Positions 43,578-54,461 of a stretch of DNA of 64,000 nt are shown here, one piece after another (within the stretch, counting starts at the first letter, position 1; each line of letters begins with the position of its first letter). The notes beneath the pieces are model-generated. The model made no database searches and was not told where the DNA came from. It saw only the letters and a program-made list of their open reading frames with translations. Both the position numbers and the translations under genes were made by a program. Source of the stretch: Phaeosaccion multiseriatum (lineage: Eukaryota; Ochrophyta, other classes); the NCBI GenBank assembly GCA_965112735.1, contig OZ218958.1:3472001-3536000 (forward strand), in the 5' to 3' direction.

Positions 43578-44393
43578 TCAAGAGGCTTTGCTCTTCTGGG
43601 GCCGGAAGCACGGCAAAGACGCCAGCGCAGCGGCATGGAGAGTGAGGTCATACCAAAAGTGCCCCCCCACGGCTCTGAAGAAGAGGGGGCAAGCGGACAG
43701 CTCCAAAACACCGACGACAGTGCAAATCAAGAAAAACCGCGCAACCCACGGCTGCGCCAGCGGTGGTGCCTCCGAGAAGAGCCCCGTGAAGGATGTCAAG
43801 GGGTGCGAAACGCAAAAGAGCGCTGGGAGAGCAAATTCTTCCCCATCCCCTCCTGTTATACTGCAAATAGCCAACACACTGGCCGCAAAGAAGACGCTCC
43901 CAATGCCAGTGTACCAGTTCAGGCCAAAGCCGTCCTTAAGAATGAGGAGAGCGAGACCGAGAGAAAAGACCGCGAGTAGAGCGTCTCCAAGTGCTTTCAT
44001 CCCGCCACTAACGTCTGGATCGTAGCAATTAAACCCATTTTCCAGCTGCAGAAAGAAATGCAGAAAGCCGTGGAACAAGATGTTCCCCCCATTGCTCCAA
44101 TAAGGGCCTGTGCTGCTCTTGGCGCGGTCCCGCCAGCAGAGCACAGGAAGTGCAATCCCCCCCATGGCGAGATCGATCCCGAAAGCGATGATATGCGAGT
44201 TGACACGTGCATTGGAGCAGCCTTCTGATTTGCTTGGCATCCCGGGATGCCCGGCCACGCAGAAGCCGTAAAGCAGGCCCGTCTCGTAGCCGCCCGAGGC
44301 CGCATAAAAAAACACGACGCCGTAGAGAAGAGAGAGCCCAAAAGCCATGGTCCAGGCTGGCCTCTCCTTCATCCTTTGCACAACACGATCCAT
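43578..44393 (-). CDS. Unknown polytopic membrane protein, single exon
   Basis: An intronless 271-codon frame with normal amino-acid diversity, unlike nearby false frames. I do not recognise the family. Hydrophobic segments lie near residues 14-33 (WTMAFGLSLLYGVVFFYAAS), 68-88 (IIAFGIDLAMGGIALPVLC), 104-116 (ILFHGFLHFFLQL), 131-150 (ALGDALLAVFSLGLALLIL), 157-178 (YTGIGSVFFAASVLAICSI) and 215-240, so five to seven transmembrane spans are likely. Two His in LFHGFLHFF and cysteines in CYDPDVSGG are notable. The C-terminus is basic (RPQKSKAS), possibly cytosolic. There is no signal peptide distinct from the first span. It is divergent from the Tectonic gene, with about 430 bases between starts. 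Confidence 0.7.
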   Translation of the reverse strand: MDRVVQRMKERPAWTMAFGLSLLYGVVFFYAASGGYETGLLYGFCVAGHPGMPSKSEGCSNARVNSHIIAFGIDLAMGGIALPVLCWRDRAKSSTGPYWSNGGNILFHGFLHFFLQLENGFNCYDPDVSGGMKALGDALLAVFSLGLALLILKDGFGLNWYTGIGSVFFAASVLAICSITGGDGEEFALPALFCVSHPLTSFTGLFSEAPPLAQPWVARFFLICTVVGVLELSACPLFFRAVGGHFWYDLTLHAAALASLPCFRPQKSKAS

Positions 44394-44822
44394 CTCTTCT
44401 TTCCCCCCCCTTTCTGGTTAAGGCCTCCTTTTTTTGTAAGCAGAAAGTTAGGAAGTGCCGCCACGCCAACACCGTCCGTCTAGCAGTCAAAACCCTAACC
44501 AGGTGGAGAGGAGGAGATTCTAGATTCTAGAGGTATCAGCGGCCTAGAGAGCGGAGGAGTTGGTTCAACGTGCATGAAATCACTCCGACCACCCTGTGAG
44601 TCTGGATGATGAGGCGGTGAACTTGCTTTACCGGTGAATTGGCATTCTGTCGCTCAAGTATTTTTCCAAGAAGAAGAGAGCAAGAGCAGGAGAGGGAGGG
44701 GAAAGGGGAGGAAAAGACAGAATAAGGCGAGAGAGAAAGACAAAAGCATTTCGGTAGAGGTCAGACGAGTGGAAGACGAGCAAGTACAGCGCAGAAGGTG
44801 GAGTTCCTGAAGTGAATTGGGG
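44394..44822. promoter_or_regulatory. Shared upstream region of the membrane-protein gene (-) and Tectonic (+)
   Basis: 429 bases between divergent starts. I see A/G-rich runs at 44670-44740 and no TATA box. Both promoters must lie here if the starts are right. Confidence 0.35.
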
Positions 44823-47800
44823 ATGATGTCGTGTCCTCCACAGCGCGGGAGAAAGAAACACGACCACCACCAGCAGCAGCAGCACCACCAGCATCAGCAG
44901 CATCAGCAGCATCGGCACCGCCACCAGCAGCAGAAAGGATGGGACAGTTGCCAATGTGGCTGTGTACATGCACGTGGGAGGAGCCCAAGCGATGCTCTAC
45001 CTTCTCGTGTAGCAGAGGGAAATGAGGAGGACGAAGAGGAGGAGGCCAAAGGTGTTGTGGGAGATGCAACAGGACGAGAGGCTTTGCCACAAGAGCAGCA
45101 ACAGCAACCCCAAGCGAGGAGGATAAGAAGGAAAAGGGCCCGAAGTAGGCCTCTGAAGGTTCCTTTACTTTCCCCTGCGCTGCTGTTGGCGCTGGCTCGG
45201 GCTCCGTCCGGCAGCTTGGTAGCACAGGCCGTGTCCGTAGCCCCCGAGTGTGCCACAGGGGGTGTGTGGGCCGTCAATGCCGCAGCAGTGTATAGCTGGA
45301 CCGCCGCCTACCCGCAGAGCTGCGTGTGCGAGGAAACGGGCGTGTCTATGACAGACTGCACGGTGAGTAGCAAGCACCTTCCAAGCACGTTCCAACTGGC
45401 ACGGGCCCAAGGATGAGGGGATGGCGGGAATTGGCCTGGCTGTGTCCTTGTGCTCGTCTGCGTCCCTAGCTCTGGCCATCTACAGACCCTTGGCCGTGTA
45501 TGGGCGGCTCCGTGGCAGCTCTGTGTCTTGCGGCCCGCTGCTCTCATGCACCACCCCGCCCGCTGCCCCTGCGTTATCGTGCAAGCAGTCCCTCTCACCG
45601 CCCCCCCTCCCCCTTCGTCTTATACCCGACCTTGCCCCCCCGCCCCTCCCCCCGCAGCGCTTCGACTGTCCCTGTATTTGCGACTTGACGGCGGGCAAGT
45701 GTGACTACAACTGCTGCTGCGACAGGTCAGAGGCCCCCACCCCCTTTGGAGAGCACCCCCCCCCCCCCCCTGTCAGTCGGTTACGTCTATTGAGCGGCAA
45801 GCGGCATGTGCCCCACTCACTCAGTCCATGGCGAGCGCTCGCTGCCGTGTCACCAAACCTCTCAGTGTAGCTCTCTCCTCACCCTCCCCCCCTCAGTGAG
45901 TGCTCCTCCTCCGAAGTGGCCCGCTTCACCGCCCTCTCAGCGTGCGTGGAAGAAGGTCCCTCCGACAGCTCAGTGACTTACTGCTACGACTCTGACCAGC
46001 TGCGCAGTGTCAACCCGTCTTACCCCATGAGCGTCTCGGACACGTCTGAGGCGGCTCTGCAGGGCCTGCTGTGCGTGCAGTATGACAACTCACACAGCAA
46101 GGGGCGCTTCTTCACTGACCCGGGCACCTTCTCTGCCGCCATCTTCTCCGACTCGAAGGCCGAGAAGGAGTTCAGGTGAGAGGCTTGAGGGGGTGGGCGT
46201 GAGCAAGTCAGTGGGTGGATGGGTGGATGGGTGGATGGGTGGATGGGTGGGTGGGTGGATGGGTAGGTGGGTAGATGGGTGGATGGGTGGATGGGTGGGT
46301 GGGTGGGTGGGTGGGTGGGTGGATGGGTGGATGGGTAGGTGGATGGATGGGTGGATGGGTGGGTGGGTGGATGGGTAGGTGGGTGGATGGGTGGGTGGGT
46401 GGATGGGTGGATGGGTGGATGGGTGGGTGGATATCTTTGGGGGCGCTCTACTCTGCTTTACTTTGCCCTGTATGGCCAACCGCACTGCTCTGCTCTGCCC
46501 TCCGCAAGACTTGTGGTCCTTCCCAGAGCCCTGCCCTGTGTTCGTCCCTCCCTCTTCCTTCGCTCCACCCCCTGTTCCACTCCCTTCCCTCCATCCCCCC
46601 TTTAGCCTCGATAGCACTGCTGACCCTAACCCCCCCTCTTGCTGTTCTGTGTGTGTGTGCGTGTGTGCTCAGCTTCGAGGACAATGCCGACGTGACTTCC
46701 TCAGCGGGCCTCACGGAGGGAGACGCCACGCTGGACAGGGGAGACCGATTGCCCGCAGGTCAGAGGGGAGAGGAGGGCAGAGGGGAGAGGAGGGCAGAGG
46801 GGAGAGGAGAGGAGAGGGGAGAGGAGGGCAGAGGGGGGAGGAGGTCAGAGGGGAGAGGAGGGCAGAGGGGAGAGGAGGGCAGAGGGGAGAGGAGAGGAGA
46901 GGGGAGAGGAGGTCAGAGGGGAGAGGAGGGCAGAGGGGAGAGGAGAGGAGAGGGGAGAGGAGGGCAGAGGGGAGAGGAGGTCAGAGGGGAGAGGAGGGCA
47001 GAGGGGAGAGGAGGTCAGAGGGGAGAGGAGGTCAGAGGGGAGAGGAGGGCAGAGGGGAGAGGAGGGCAGAGGGGAGAGGAGGGCAGAGGGGAGAGGAGGG
47101 CAGAAGGGAGAGGAGGGCAGAGGGGAGAGGAGGGCAGAGGGGAGAGGAGGGCAGAGGGGAGAGGAGGGCAGAGGGGAGAGGAGAGGAGAGGGGAGAGGAG
47201 GGCAGAGGGGAGAGGAGGGCAGAGGGGAGAGGAGAGGAGAGGGGAGAGGAGGTCAGAGGGGAGAGGAGGGCAGGGGGGAGAGGAGGGCAGAGGGGAGAGG
47301 AGGGCACAGCGCCGCGCAACTTAGACGCTCATTCGGTGTCGTCACTGCAGCTCACTCAATCCTCCTCCTCTCCTCTCCTCTCCTCTCCCCGCCAACCCTC
47401 AGTGTTTTCAGCTGACTCAGTCACCCCCTCCCCTCCTCCTACCCCCTCTCCCAGCTGACTCAATCCTCCCCCTTTCCCCGTCCCGTGCCCACCCCTTAGC
47501 GTTCCTCGCGTCTGGCAGCTCGGCGGTGACGGATGGAGTGGTGTCAGCGTTCGGCGGCTTCATGCCCCTCCCCGCCTCCTCCCTGGGGGGTGTGTGCAGC
47601 GAGCGTAACTACGCGCTGTTCGAGGAAGGGCAGGAGACGGCATGCATGCGCTCCACAAGCGCTCTCGGGCAGGATTGCGCCACCGCCTTCGGAGCGTACA
47701 GGTGGGTGGGTGGGTGGGGGGGAGGAAGGAGTGTTTTTGTTTGGGTGTTGGTGCTCAATCTGACCTGCTCCCCTGTGAGTCGGGTGCTGTGTGCTGGGCC

Positions 47801-49250
47801 TGCTTCCTTCTAGTGCCATCTCCCCTGACAGTGTGTACAGGTGTTGAGGCACATGGGCATCATAGGGGCATCCCCGTCCGCGGCTCTCATGGCGTCTCTA
47901 ATGGGCTCTAATGGCGTCTCTAATGGGCTCTAATGGCGTCTCTAATGGGCTCTAATGGCGTCTCTAATGGGCTCTAATGGCGTCTCTAATGGGCTCTAAT
48001 GGCGTCTCTCTCTCTCTCTCTCTGCGTGTGTGTGCATGCGTCCCTCTCGTTCTCTCTGTGTGTGCGTGCGTGCGTGCGCGCCCACACCCCAGGTACGCCA
48101 CGGATTTGTACATCGGCGCTTCAGGCTCAGTGCTGGCGAGCTCCTCCCCCTCCTCCTCAGACTTCGTCAAGGTGGAGCTCTCCTCCGTCACGCACAGGGA
48201 CTTTGACACGGGGGAGGGGGTCGACTTGGGCAGGTGGGTGGGGCACAGATGGCGAGCACGGACACCAACACGAACAGTAACCCTTAACAATCCCCTCATT
48301 GCCATTGTTGGCGTTCGAGTGCAATGCGTGCAATGGGGGTTGAGCCGTTAGGATTAGGCATTGGGCATTGAGCATTCAGCATTGAGCATTGAGCATTGAG
48401 CATTGAGCATTAAGCTCTAAGTATTGGGCATTGAGCGTTAAGCGTCGAACCTTGAGCATTTAGCATCGAGCATCAAACAGTGGACCTCCCTGGTTGCACG
48501 GCACGCACAAGCACACGCGCGCTCTCTATTTCATCTCTCTCTGTCTTTCTCTCTTCCTGCCGTCACTCCCTCTCTCCCTGTCTCTCTCTACCTCTCTTTC
48601 TCTCTCCCGCTCCCTCTCTCTCATCCCTCTCTCTCTCTCCCTCTCCATCTCTCCCCCACTCTACGCACCCCTCTCTCTCTCTCTCTCCCCTCAGCGACTT
48701 GGACTGCGACACTTTCTACCTTGACGGCAGCGGCTCTTCCTCCTCCCCCGACGGCACCGACCGCAGCGCCTGCTCCTTGCCCTCCGGAGGCACTGTTGCC
48801 ACCCCTGCCAGCAGCGCCAGCAGCGCCAGCAGCACCAACGTCACCGACGAAGCCGTGTGCCACAACGCACTCAAGTCTGTGTGCTACACTGTCACGCATG
48901 ATGGGGAGGGGACGGTTACGGCGGTTACGGCCGATGTTGTGGTCACGGATGTGCCCAGCAGCGCCGCAGACGCAAGCACAGGGGTGGTCGGACTTGAGCA
49001 AACCTTCCGCGTTAAGGTAAGCGATTGGCGATTGGATCGGTGGGGAAGGGGTCGGGGATCGATCGGGGATCGATCGGGGATCGATCGGGGATTGGTCGGG
49101 ATGGGTCCTTGACACCCGCACTTTTTACTGACTGAGCAATCTCCGCCCCTTGTTGTGCTGCCTGTGTGCGCAGTTTGAGAGCCCCGCCAACGTGACACAG
49201 ACGGAGGCGGCAGGGAACTTGGTGGAGAGGGCTCGCTCAGGTGTGTGTGT

Positions 49251-49334
<84 letters not shown>

Positions 49335-51568
49335 GTGCGTGTGTGTATGTGTGTGTGTGCGTGTGTGTGTATGTGTGTGTGTGTCTGTGTGAGTGTCCGT
49401 GTGTGTGTGTGCGTGCGTGTGTGCGTGTGTGTGTGTGTATGTGTGTGTGTGTGTGCGTGTGTGTGTATGAGTGTATGTATGTGTGTATGTGTGCTTGTGT
49501 GTGTGTGTGTGTGAGTGTGTGTGCGTGTGTGTGTATGTGTGTGTGAGAGAGAGCCTGTGTGTCCCCCCTATCCATCCTCACTCCCCCCCCTCCGTCCCTC
49601 TTCCCTACTGCCCAGGCAACCCGGGCTACTTGATCGGCAAGCCCGTGGTGGTGGGCAATCTCGAATCGGAGTCCTTCGTGGCGGCCCCTGTGCAGGGCAT
49701 GTCAGTGATGAAGGGCAGCGCCACAGAGGGGGGCAAGTGTACAGGAGACCCCTCGGACAGGACGACAGTTACATTCGGTTACGATCTCATGAGCTGCTGC
49801 TCACTCACCCTGAACCGCACGTAAGTGGGGGTCTGAGTGGGCCTGAGTGGGCCTGTGTGGGCCTGTGTGGGCCTGTGTGGGCCTGTGTGGGCCTGTGTGG
49901 GGGGCGGAGTGGGGGTTGGAGTACGGCTCCCCCCTCCCCCTGTTCTCTTGTTCCGTCCATCGCATCAAATCGAATGTGCTCGCAGTGGCCACGGCGCTGC
50001 TCTCTGCACTGAATGGAAGGAAGCGAAGGAAGGGAAGGAAGGGAAGGAAGGGAAGGAAGGCCCTTCTTGCCCTCTCCACTCGGCACACGCCCCAGTGGTG
50101 GTCAAACTCAACGCCTCAACTCGGACTCCCTCCCCCCTCCCCTCACAACAGTTCTCTGGAGGAGATGTGCTCTGGTGGCGGCCCCTACGTGCAGAGCGAC
50201 GGTTTCACTCCCTTCACCTTCAACTTGTCGTCCTTCTCCCTGGTGGGGATTTACGGCTCCGCGGACCCGCTGGACCCCTCCCAGTGGCTCGACATGTCCG
50301 TTAGTGAGGGCACGGGCACCTCCTCCTGGGACGAGAGCACCGGCACATGCCTCAACCAGGTGGGTGGCTGGAGTATGTCAATGGGTGGGTGGGTGGGTAT
50401 GTCAATGGGTGGGTGGGTGGCTGGAGTATGTCAATGGGTGGGTGGGTGGGTATGTCAATGGGTGGGTGGGTGGCTGGAGTATGTCAATGGGTGGGTGGGT
50501 GGGTGGGTATGTCAATGGGTGGGTGGGTGGCTGGAGTATGTCAATGGGTGGGTGGGTGGGTGGGTGGGTATGTCAATGGGTGGGTTCGTGTGTGTGGGTG
50601 GGTGGGTGGGTGGGAGTATAATGTCAATGGATGAATGGGTTGGTTGGTTGCTGGGTGATTAGAGCGCAGTTTGCAGTTTCGGTTTCGGTTTCGGTTTCAA
50701 TCTACCATCTGCTACCATCCGGAGTGCACCATCTGGTACCATCCCTCAGCCCCACCTTCCCTCCTCTCCCCTTCTCCCGACAGATGTCGAGCCAGCATGT
50801 GTCTCTGCTGTACACCCCGGTGGGCGCCAAGGCCAACCCTCAGAACAAGATTGTGGCAGCAGAGGCGCACTTGTCCAAGAGCCCGTGGAGGTGGAGCAGT
50901 GAGGACAGGGAGGAGCAGACCTTTACTCTCTGCACCACCGTCACCTTCATCCGCTACGAGGAGGTGTGTGTGCGTGTGGTGTGTGTGCGTATGTCTGCGT
51001 ATGTGTGTGCATGTGAATGGGTGTGCGTGTACTGCACCAATGTATGCGAGGCAGAGCAGATCTTCCTCCTCCTCCAGCGCGAGGGGGTGGAGGGCGGGAG
51101 GCAGAAGCAGAGGAACAGGCCTTTGAAGCAGAGGAACAGGCCTTTGAAGCAGAGGAAGAGGCCTTTGAAGCAGAGGAACAGGCCTTTGAAGCAGAGGAAC
51201 AGGCCTTTGAAGCAGAGGAACAGGCCTTTGAAGCAGAGGAACAGGCCCTTGAAGCAGAGGAACAGGCCTTTGAAGCAGAGGAACAGGCCTTTGACGCAGA
51301 GGAACACGCCTTTGAAGCAGAGGAACACGCCTTTGAAGCAGAGGAACAGGCCTTTGAAGCAGAAGAACACGCCTTTGAAGCAGAGGAACAGGCCTTTGAA
51401 GCAGAGGAACAGGCCTTTGTGCTTTGCCTTTGTTTGTGCTTGTGCTGTGCCTTTGTGCTTTGCCATGCACCTCCCTGCAGCATGTCTCAGCGGAGGTGTC
51501 GCTGCCTGTGCTTGGGCTGCTCTCCTAACGTACACCCTCCCTCCTTCCTTTCGTCCCCGCCTGTCTGT

Positions 51569-51603
<35 letters not shown>

Positions 51604-51649
51604 CTTTCTCCCTTCCTTCCCTTCCTCTCGCTGCCTTGACACCCCTTAC

Positions 51650-51686
<37 letters not shown>

Positions 51687-51906
51687 TACGCACGCACAAA
51701 AACGGTTATCCCCACAGTCGTCCACGCACTACACGGTGCCCCCTCCCCCCCTGGGCCTGAAGCTTCCGTGGGACGTGTTCTACCCCTTCGACATCTCCGC
51801 CGCCGCAGCGCCATGTCCCCGTCATTGGGCCTCTCTTCATTGGGCATCCTTCGCTCTGAGCGCTGCCGTCACTGCGGCAGCTTTGTGGCCTCTCCAACAG
51901 GCATGA
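44823..51906 (+). CDS. TCTN: Tectonic-family ciliary transition zone protein
   Basis: Twelve exons: 44823-45362, 45658-45725, 45897-46175, 46673-46758, 47500-47701, 48093-48233, 48695-49016, 49174-49240, 49616-49820, 50152-50359, 50784-50963, 51718-51906. Phases agree throughout; 828 residues. The family signature is the Cys block [19 protein letters not shown] followed by the [18 protein letters not shown] region, plus [15 protein letters not shown] and the end segment [16 protein letters not shown]. Tectonics sit with MKS/B9 proteins at the ciliary transition zone and control ciliary membrane content, so a flagellate stage is implied. The N-terminus has an unusual His/Gln-rich and acidic extension before a hydrophobic signal or anchor ([16 protein letters not shown]); the true start might be nearer that segment. 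A weak C-terminal hydrophobic stretch ([16 protein letters not shown]) may be an anchor. Most introns are filled by a different tandem repeat. Confidence 0.85.
46200..46436 (+). repeat. (GGTGGATG)n / (GGTG)n array in Tectonic intron 3
   Basis: GGGTGGAT and GGGTGGGT units in mixed order, G/T-rich on the sense strand. Confidence 0.95.
46758..47312 (+). repeat. GAGGGCAGAGGGGAGAG minisatellite in Tectonic intron 4
   Basis: About 35 copies of GGGGAGAGGAGGGCAGA with variants GGTCAGA and GGAGAGG arranged in higher-order blocks. It begins directly at the exon 4 donor, so the donor GTCAGAGGGG is itself part of the array. Confidence 0.95.
47885..48006 (+). repeat. TCTAATGGGCTCTAATGGCG x6 in Tectonic intron 5
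   Basis: Perfect or near-perfect copies of a 22-bp unit built from two TCTAATGG halves. Confidence 0.95.
48352..48475 (+). repeat. ATTGAGC heptamer array in Tectonic intron 6
   Basis: About 16 copies of a 7-bp unit (GCATTGA) with drift to TTAAGC, TCGAAC. Confidence 0.9.
49241..49556 (+). repeat. (GT)n array spanning most of Tectonic intron 8
   Basis: More than 300 bases of GT with GC, AT and GA substitutions, perfect for about 70 bases at 49259-49330. It begins at the exon 8 donor. Two splice-competent GTs therefore occur every few bases. Confidence 0.97.
50360..50640 (+). repeat. GGTGGGTGGCTGGAGTATGT / CAATGGGT array in Tectonic intron 10
   Basis: Units of GTATGTCAATGGGTGGGTGG with and without a GGCTGGA block, about ten copies, starting at the exon 10 donor GTGGGTGGCT. 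Confidence 0.95.
51108..51422 (+). repeat. 21-bp AACAGGCCTTTGAAGCAGAGG array in Tectonic intron 11
   Basis: About 15 copies of AACAGGCCTTTGAAGCAGAG plus G, with variants AACACGCC and GAAGAGGCC. The unit is a multiple of three, so several frames stay open and encode heptapeptide repeats. Confidence 0.97.
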
Positions 51907-52003
51907 GCCTCTCCAACAGGCATGAGCCTCTCCAACAGGCATGAGCCTCTCCAACAGGCATGAGCCTCTCCAACAGGCATGAGCCTCTCCAACAGGCATG
52001 AGG
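51886..52003 (+). repeat. 19-bp repeat GCCTCTCCAACAGGCATGA at the Tectonic stop codon
   Basis: Six copies; the first copy contains the last codons and the TGA stop of Tectonic. Since 19 is not a multiple of three, reading continues only through the first copy. Confidence 0.95.
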
Positions 52004-52494
52004 AGCCTCAAGGGACAGAAAGACGCCAGGCCTGAGGCTGAGCCTTTGAAGGGAGGCAGGCCTGAAGGGTTAGGGGGAGGCAGGCCTGAAGGGTTAGGGG
52101 GAGGGAGGGAGAGAGGGAGAGAGGGAGAGAAGGAGAGAGGGAGGGAGGGAGAGAGGGAGGGAGGGAGAGAAGGAGAGAGGGAGAAACCTCCAGAACATGA
52201 CCGTCCCGAACCGATGCGTGAGATGATGAGGGCGTCTCTCGAGGGCATCTCAATGCGATGCGGTACTGTACAGTACAAGGTGCACGGAAGGGATTAATGA
52301 AATGACATGACTCGAATTCTTTTCAGAGGGGATGAAGTTACTGACTCTCCTCTATTTATTGACTGATGACTCTCCTCTCTTTATTATCTTATTGACTCTC
52401 CTCTATTTACACGAGGCTGCGGCGCTTGGAGAGCGTCCGCTCCTGCCAATGAGACCGACCCTTACGTACGAGATACAGAGATACGCATCAGTGC

Positions 52495-54251
52495 CTACCC
52501 GTACGTGCTTCCGATGGCAGCCAACGCGCCTTGTTCTGCCGCCCCTGCTGAGCCCTTGGCCTTGGCCTTGCCTCCTCCTGCCCCTGCTTGTACCCCTGCC
52601 CCTCCTCCTCCTGATCTTGCCTTGACAGTGCACACCGACCCCCCTGCAAGCTTCAGGCCGGTGCCGCCGCCGCCGCCGCCGCCGCCCCCGTCCCGGGCCG
52701 GGCGGGGAGGGGGAGGAAGCGGCACGTCAGTCCCCCCTTCGGAGGCCCCTTTTAGCCTGCCACTGCCTCTGCCCGCCCCTGCCTCCTGTGACTCGTTCCT
52801 CCTCAGCTCCCCCACCGCCACGCCCTTCCTCTCGAGCTTGCGCAGGGCCTTGGCCGCCAGGGAGGGCAAGGAGGCACCCTTGCTCCTGCCCGCCTTGACA
52901 ATGCCCTTGACACCGCCCCTCACCGCCTTCATCGCCTTGCCCCCCGCCTTGACCAGCTGCCTGCTGCTGCTGCTGTGGCTCTTGCCCTTGGCCCTGCCCT
53001 TGGTCCCTCCAAAGATGCTATGGGTGTGAATGTCGGAGAGTCTGGAGCGTGAGTTCCTCCCAAAGGCCAAGCTCCTCGCCTGAAACTGTACCCCCCTCGC
53101 GGCCTGCACGTCGTGCTCCTGCTCCTCCGCCATGGGAATGTCGGGGTGCAGCCCCCTCTTGCGCTTTGCCTCCTCCCTCTGCTTGTCCTCCCGCTTGTCC
53201 CCCCTTAGAGCCCTCCTCAGGGCCGCGTTGGCGTCGTAGTCGTCCCTGCGGATGCTGCTGCTCCACTCCTCCAGCTGCGTCAGCCGCTCCTTGTTGGTCT
53301 CTGCCTTGCGCTTGTCGGCTTGGCTGTGCGACAAGCGGTCCATCGGGTCCGCCACGGAGAGGGAGGACGTGCCCTTGTCCACGGCGGAGGCCACGTCCTC
53401 GACCACCATGGTATCGTCCTCGGCATCGTACTCCTGGATGCGCTTCCTACGGGCAGGGATGCAGGCCGGGAGGAGGAGGGAGGGAGAGAGGGGGTTGGGG
53501 TTCAGAGTCAGTCAGAGAGAGCAAAGGCCTCACTCAGAGAGAGAAAGAGAGAGAGAGAGGGGGGGTTGCGCAGGCCAGAGAGAGGGAGAGAGGAGAGTAA
53601 GTATGGACGCACGCCCTTGGGTTACGTACCTGATGCCCTGCACGAAGGCGTAGTCTCTGTTCTCGGGGTCCGTCTTCATCACCATGAGGATCTTGCAGGA
53701 CGGGCAGTTGAACTTGAACTCATGGATGGTCGTTGTGTAGTACTTGCCAACCTGCAGGGGAGGACGGAGGGCAACAGGGCAAGAGGGCACGAGCAGGGCG
53801 AGCGGTGCGGAGCGGAGTGCGTGAGGCAGGGACGGCAGGCAGGCGTCGGGGCATCCGCAAGAGATGGGACTCCTGTTCTGGGGGTGGTGGCTGGGGCACT
53901 GAAGGAGGATGGTTCTGGTGCTGAACAGGCAAAAGAGAAATGTGCTGCTGGAGTCTTGTGCGGGAGGCAAACACACAAAGCCTGTGACTTTCAAGAGGGG
54001 AAGCAAGCCCCAATTATCCACCTCCCACTAACCTTATCCTTCTTGGCGTTGAATCTCGTGCCCTTTCCCAGGGACCTGCCGCATCCGTCACACCAAGAGT
54101 GGTACGGAAGCTCGAAGCGGATCACCCCCGACTGTTCCCACTGGTTGGCGCCCTTGGACCCCGCGAACTTGCTGATGCTGCCATGTTTCTGGGGGTCGTA
54201 CTCCGGAGGCCGGTAGTAGCCGTCAGCCTGCGCGGCCGCAAGACTGGACAT
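52495..54251 (-). CDS. CWC16-family splicing factor (CCDC130/Saf4-like)
   Basis: Three exons, 54251-54033, 53751-53630 and 53446-52495, join in frame to 430 residues. The conserved domain reads YYRPPEYDPQKHGSISKF, GVIRFELPYHSWCDGCGRSL, GTRFNAKKDKVGKYYTT, IHEFKFNCPSCKILMVMKTD and PENRDYAFVQGIRKRI. The Cys pairs in WCDGC and NCPSC are the zinc ligands. The KYYTT and TDPENRDY motifs and a GIRK rather than GA-type continuation suggest the CCDC130/Saf4 branch rather than Yju2; this is a judgement from memory of the family. CWC16 proteins join the spliceosome around the first catalytic step. The C-terminus is basic with KAGGKAMKAVRGGVKGIVKA, then Pro/Gly runs. An intron-rich genome such as this one would depend on it. 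Confidence 0.88.
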
Positions 54252-54376
54252 CGTTGAAACTAATCTCCTATACTACTGCCCCAGAGGGACAAGGCGGGGT
54301 GATGGACAGACTTTGTGTCCAAAAATGCCATCTGTGACGAAGACGCTCATCTCGCGCTCTGCTCTTTGAGGTCACT

Positions 54377-54420
54377 ATGCCGCGTGATACGGAGGAGCGC
54401 CTCCTTGACATGCTGAAGCT

Positions 54421-54461
<41 letters not shown>

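Noticed and set aside
46275-47458. Open frames of about 350 codons (GGWVDGWM and [10 protein letters not shown] repeats)
   Set aside because: They are Tectonic introns 3 and 4 read through tandem repeats whose unit keeps frames open; the flanking exons splice around them in phase.
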